NCBI GenBank assembly: GCA_026826555.1
Contig: JAKSZT010038599.1
Coordinates: 2,589,040-2,653,039 of the forward strand
DNA: 64,000 bases
Origin: Tolypeutes matacus
Taxonomy: Eukaryota > Chordata > Mammalia > Cingulata > Chlamyphoridae
Direction of reading: 5' to 3'
Positions 59,633-64,000 of the stretch are shown one piece after another; within the stretch, counting starts at the first letter, position 1; the number at the start of each line of letters is the position of its first letter. The notes beneath the pieces were generated by a model. The model had not been told where the DNA came from and did not search any database. It saw only the letters and a program-made list of their open reading frames with translations. Made by a program: the position numbers and the translations under genes.

Positions 59633-59965
59633 AGGAAAAACAAACTTTGATATCTGCTTAGAGACTAGATTATGAGAGGAGGTATTTTGAACACGAGCAG
59701 TTACATGTCTATTTGGATTTTTTTTTTATTTGGTTGATTTTATTTGCCTACACCTTATAGTGGTTATTAAGGTTTTGATGATCATTAAAAACTTTAAAAT
59801 CTTTGACTTTTTTAATCCTTTTACTCTCCTGGGAGAGAACATGAAGAGAGAGAAAGTAGTTATCATCTCTTTATATATAGAAATGTTGCATATTCTGGAA
59901 CATGGAGAGGGAGAAAACACTACCAAGATGACATTTTTGTGCACTTTAAAAGTGATACTGGGAAT
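59633..59965. other. Unassigned flank of the L1
   Basis: No gene or repeat was recognised. The overlapping ORFs on the two strands (72 and 88 codons) have no motifs. Confidence 0.4.
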
Positions 59966-59978
59966 TGGATTAGCAAGA

Positions 59979-59987
59979 AAGATGGCC
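59979..59987 (+). promoter_or_regulatory. YY1-like site at L1 5' end
   Basis: AAGATGGCC matches the YY1 core of L1 5' ends and is followed by GC-richer 5' UTR sequence, so the element probably begins within about 15 bases upstream. Confidence 0.6.
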
Positions 59988-60183
59988 TCAGCTTAGGTGC
60001 GTCCTCCCAAGCTCTCTCTCACACACACACAAAAAAACAGCTGAGAAGGGGCAAAATCCTTCCTGAGTGAGCTGTTTTGGGAACCCACAGAGCAGGAAGC
60101 TTCAGGGCATTGATCTAGAGGAAACTGGACAAAGAGATGGAGAGCCCAAGGGAAAACTGAATTTCTTGCTCCTGTGGCTGGAA

Positions 60184-60780
60184 ATGGCAGGCAGCTAAGT
60201 CCCACCATTAAGGCAAAAATCTCCAGGAACCTCCTGACTCCCACCAGCCACCAATTGGGAGGCAGCATTTTCTGGGAGGAAAAGGGTTCTGGCAAAAGGT
60301 GGGGAGATGTTCCCTTTCTGTGGATTTGGTTACCTGGGCCCCCTTTGAACTTTAGAGAGCATACCAGCCAGCATCTAGGTGGCCCAGTGAAGAGGAGAGA
60401 GGGGAATGTGCTAAGGCAGCCTGAAGCACTCAGCCACCTTGGGAGAGAGAAACTTGGGCAGGGAGAGTGGAGACAAACAACAGACTCGTCCTGCTCTGAA
60501 AACTATCAAAATTCCAACTCCCTTAATGCAGGTGGGCAGTAGGAAGCCTCTAAACTTTCAAGGGCTTATTAAGGGTCCCTTGGGAGGAGGAGGGTTCTGG
60601 AAGAGGGTCAAGAGTGGTTTCTCAGTGGAGGGTTCAATCACCAGGGTCCCCTTTGAATCATGGAATAGACCTCAACCTGACCAAAATATGAGAGGGGGTA
60701 TCCACTCACACAGGCTGTCATGCCCAGCTGCCCTGGGAGAGAAAGCAATTAGAATAGAAAGGGAGCAGGGACAGACAGGT
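60184..60780 (+). repeat. Two diverged tandem units in an L1 5' UTR
   Basis: gggttctgg occurs at 60284-60292 and 60592-60600, and cccctttgaa at 60340-60349 and 60648-60657, both 308 bases apart. The cagc-cc-tgggagaga block occurs at 60431 and 60725, 294 apart. This points to two copies of a unit of about 300 bases, with an internal size difference. Confidence 0.65.
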
Positions 60781-61199
60781 GCCTAATCAGCAGGAATCTA
60801 GCCAACAGCAAAGATTCTAACTTGCCTGAGGGAAAGTGGGCTGATAGCTTTCTCAAAGGCTAACTGACACAAGAAGAAAGTTTAGCTCATTGGAGAAGTT
60901 CCCACTTTGAATATATGAGGACCTTGGTTTGATTCCCTGCTCTTCTTAGAGAAGTGATCCACTGGGTTATCAGATTTCCAGCAGATACTTTAAGAAAGGA
61001 AACATATAGACATTCATTTTGTATTAGCTTTTCTTGGATTTCTTATTTTTCTTAAAAAAAAAAAGTTTCTTTTTCAATTTAACTTAGTTTACTTGCTAAA
61101 ACCCAGTTCAAAACCAGCAGAGGGCAGGCTGCAAGGTAATCGATTCATGAACACCAGTAGTCTGAGAAGCTCCATAGAGGCCTAAAAATGAAGGTTGTT

Positions 61200-61740
61200 T
61201 TCCATGGTTCTTGTTTGTTTGTTTGCTTGTTGTTCTTTTTTATCCTTTTTTTATCCTCTTTCTTATCCCCCTTTTTGTTAATTAGTTGCTGCTATCTTGT
61301 TTCTTCTTTGTTGTGTTTCCCCTTCCTTTTTTTCACTTTTTAATTTTTTTTTTACCAATTTTGTCTACTTACACTATTTCTTTTCTTTCCTTCATCTTTC
61401 TGTCTTCTGCTTTCAGTTGTTGTTCTTTCATTCCACCTCTTTTAGATTGTTCTGAAATTTTTCTTGTTTTTATTTCTCCTTTTTACTCTGTATTCTTTCT
61501 TTCTTTACTTTTTTCTCTATTTATTTTTTCCCTTCTCTTTCCCTCTCTTCTCACCATCCTGGCCTTTTAATTCATTCTATATATTTTTCTCTATTTGGTT
61601 TCTCATTTCATTGTTTGTAACCCACTTTTTTATTCTTATTCCTCTGCACATCTTACTCAAGTTAATTATTCATTCTTCTTCTACCTTTTACTATTATTAT
61701 TACTTTTATCCTTTTTCTCTTCATACTTCTTTATTTTACT
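61200..61740 (+). repeat. Pyrimidine-rich tract (sense strand) of an L1 5' UTR
   Basis: About 540 bases dominated by T and C, immediately upstream of ORF1. The two overlapping ORFs here (94 and 132 codons) are Phe/Leu/Ser runs caused by composition. Confidence 0.8.
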
Positions 61741-61910
61741 CTAGCCCTGTTTTTTACCCAAGGGATCATAAAAAAGAGCAAGGAAATAGAATAAGAAGAA
61801 CGAAGTGTCAAAGTGAAAACTTACCACACACACACACACAAAACAACAAAATAAAATCCTAGATTAGAAAGATAAGCCAATCAACAGAACACACTCATCA
61901 AAATAAACTG

Positions 61911-62760
61911 ATGCTTAGACACCAACAAAAATTACAACCCATACTAAGAAACAGAAAGATATGGCCCAGTCCAATGAAACAGCTAAAAATCAGGAGGATA
62001 TGCAGAATATGGAACAACTGATCAATGATGACCAAACAAATATCATAAATCAACTTAATGAAGTGAAGGAAGAGATTAAGGATATTAAGAAGACACTGAG
62101 AGAAAACAATGCAGAAATTGTATCATACATAATGGATATGACAGAGATGAATGGCATAATACAAGAAATAAAAAATACCATGGAAGCACATAACAGAAGA
62201 TTTGAACAGGCAGAGGAAAGAATCAGTGATGTGGAGGACAGTACAGCTGAAATCTAACAGATAGTACAATAGATAGAAAAAATGATAGAAAAATTCCAGC
62301 AGGGACTCAGGGATTTAAATGATACATGAAACACACAAACATATGCATTATAGGCATGCCAGAGGGAAGAGAGGAGAGAAAGGGGACAGAAGGTGTGTTG
62401 GAGGAAATAATGACTGAAAAATTTCCCAACTTTATTGAGTGAGATAGACGTACATGTAGAGGAAGTACAGCATACCCCAAACAGTGTAAGTCCTAACGGC
62501 TTACTTCAAGATATATACATGTCAAATTGTCCAATGCTCAAGACAAAGAGAGAATACTGAAAACTGCAAGAGAAAAGAGAACCATGGCATACAAGGGAGG
62601 CTTGATAAGATTAAGTGCTGATTTACCATCTGAAGCCATGGAGGAAAGAAATCAGTGGTATAACATATCTAAGGTACTAAAAGATAAAACTTCCAGCCAA
62701 GAATTCTTTATCCAGCAAAACTGGCATCCAAAAACAAGGGAGAGTTCAAAATAGTCACAG
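61911..62760 (+). pseudogene. L1 ORF1 pseudogene
   Basis: The coiled coil is well preserved (NEVKEEIKDIKKTL, then RRFEQAEERISDVEDS) and ends at a stop near 62257. The RRM and C-terminal region follow in other frames: EEIMTEKFPNF near 62403, then SNAQDKERILKTAREKRTMAYKG and MEERNQWYNISKVLK at 62527-62754. Residues align with the ORF1 at 36044-35058. An in-frame stop near the expected start also argues against function. Confidence 0.8.
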
Positions 62761-62900
62761 ATAAACAAAAATCAAGGCAGTAAATCAATAAAAAACCTAC
62801 ATTTCAAGAAATACCAAATGGAGTTCTCCAGGTTGAAAGGAAAAAAAAGGAGAGAGAGAGAGAGAGAGAGTTGTAGGAGAGTGCAAGAAAAACTACACTG

Positions 62901-64000
62901 ATGAAAAGAGAAAATGAAACAACTTATGGTATACATAAACCAAAAGAAAATATGGCTATTCTAAATAATTCCTTGAAAGGAATAACATTGAATGATAATG
63001 GATTAAACCCACCAGTCAAAAGATACAGATTGGCATTATGGATAAGGAAATATGACCCATCTATATGCTGTCTACAAGAACCCACCTTAGACCCAGGGAT
63101 GCAAGGAGGCTGAAAGGTAATGGTTGGGAAACAATTCTACAATAACCCAAAAAGGGTGTGAATAGCTATACCAATATCAGACAAAAAAAGACTCTAAATG
63201 CAAAACTACTGTAAGCAACAATGATGGACACTATATAATAATAAAAGGAGTAATCTATCCAGAAGAAAGAACAAACATAAATATTTATGCACCTAACCAG
63301 GGCACCTCAAAATACATGAGGCAAATACTGGAAAAACTAAGTGGAGAAATAGATGCTTTACAGTTCCTAATGGGGTACTTTAACACACAATTATCACCAT
63401 TAGACAGAACATCATGAAAAAGAATCAAAAAGAAACAAAGACTTTGAATAATACATTAAAGGATCTGGACCTAATAGACATATACAGAACATTGCACTCA
63501 AATACAGCAGGATATAATTCTTCTCCACTGAACATGGATCATTCACAAGGATAGACATCATGCTAGGCCACTGAACAAAACTCAATGAATTGAGAAAGAT
63601 TGAAATTATGCAAAGTAATGTCTCTGAACACAATGGAATGAAGCTGGAAATCAGTAACAGACAGAGAACCAGATCAGGCACAAAGATATGGAAGCTGAAC
63701 AACACACTCTTGGACAAACAATAGGTCAAGGAGAAAATCACAGAAGAAATCAGTACTACCTTAAAATGAATGAAAATGACAAAACAATGTATCAAAATGT
63801 ATGGGATGTAGGAAAAGCTGTCCTGAGAGAAAAATTCATAGCTATAAATGCCTATATTAAAAAAAAAAAAAAAAAAAGAGAGAGTTAAAATCAACACCTA
63901 ACTGCACACCTTCAGGAATTAGAAAAAGAAAAACAAACTAACCCCAATGGAAGTAGAAAGAAGAAAATAACAAAAATTAGGGCAGAACTAAATGAAATTG
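62901..64000 (+). pseudogene. L1 ORF2 pseudogene, 5' part
   Basis: An open stretch at 62901-63113 includes the EN start. The usual LNVNGLN reads LNDNGLN (62988-63008) and CLQETHL reads CLQEPTL, which keeps the catalytic Glu but loses the Thr-His that normally follows. Later EN pieces include INIYAPNQGTSKYMRQ (around 63275), and the linker has [23 protein letters not shown] (63790-63855). An A run at 63859-63876 sits in the linker. A 161-codon minus-strand ORF at 63412-63897 is antisense to this region. Confidence 0.8.

Larger units (their letters stand above)
59966..64000 (+). mobile_element. Full-length-type L1, cut by window end
   Basis: The copy begins near AAGATGGCC (59979-59987), has a 5' UTR of nearly 2 kb, ORF1 (61911-62760), and ORF2 from about 62901 to the window end. 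Several stops disrupt both ORFs. The window ends in the ORF2 linker between EN and RT. Confidence 0.85.

Noticed and set aside
59311..59675. Lys/Glu/Gly/Arg and Pro/Ser/Leu repeat proteins
   Set aside because: Translations of the GGAA microsatellite across an N gap.
61286..61862. ORFs of 94 and 132 codons with hydrophobic composition
   Set aside because: Same cause: translation of the T/C-rich L1 5' UTR tract in overlapping frames.
63412..63897. 161-codon minus-strand ORF
   Set aside because: It is antisense to L1 ORF2 and has no domain of its own.

Overview
The window is 64 kb of AT-rich mammalian intergenic DNA. I found no host protein-coding gene, rRNA, tRNA gene or CRISPR array. Nearly all recognisable coding signal is decayed LINE-1 (L1): pieces of ORF1 (coiled coil, RRM and C-terminal domain) and ORF2 (endonuclease, reverse transcriptase and C-terminal domain). 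Two tRNA-derived SINEs (about 6312-6747 and 40663-41074) have the layout I associate with the DAS SINEs of armadillos. Several LTR-like repeats and a very long L1 3' UTR also look xenarthran. I infer an armadillo (Dasypus-like) genome, from recalled repeat features rather than from a search.

Layout. 1-6.3 kb: L1 3' fragments, an ERVL/MLT2-like repeat, and a 3' LTR with non-coding internal region of a MaLR-like element. 6.3-10.05 kb: a SINE, then an internally deleted minus-strand L1 in which the start of ORF1 is joined straight to the 3' UTR. 10.1-15.3 kb: L1 scraps, one with a nested L1, two LTR-like repeats and unassigned DNA. 15.3-21.7 kb: a near full-length plus-strand L1 carrying a younger nested L1 with a perfect 12-bp target-site duplication (TSD). 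21.7-28.0 kb: MaLR-like LTRs, MLT2-like and L2-like pieces, unassigned DNA. 28.0-37.9 kb: the best preserved L1, minus strand, from a YY1-type 5' end to a 2.5-kb 3' UTR, next to a 400-base assembly gap and a second L1 3' end. 37.9-44.7 kb: MIR fragments, a SINE, L1 3' fragments. 44.7-50.6 kb: a plus-strand L1 whose 5' UTR is a tandem array of about 110-bp monomers; an LTR and an unrelated filler interrupt its coding region. 50.6-59.4 kb: L1, L2 and MIR fragments, an L1 copy that looks twin-primed, and unassigned DNA. 59.4-64 kb: a GGAA microsatellite with a 10-base gap, then the 5' four kilobases of another full-length-type L1 that runs off the window.

The L1 copies explain one another. ORF2 breaks line up with nested insertions, the same 2-kb-plus 3' UTR recurs at six or more places, and three 5' UTRs share a pyrimidine-rich sense-strand tract before ORF1. 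The most informative observations are the 5' UTR monomers, the shared pyrimidine tract, the long 3' UTR and the internally deleted L1. All element boundaries are estimates by eye and may be off by tens of bases unless a TSD is stated.
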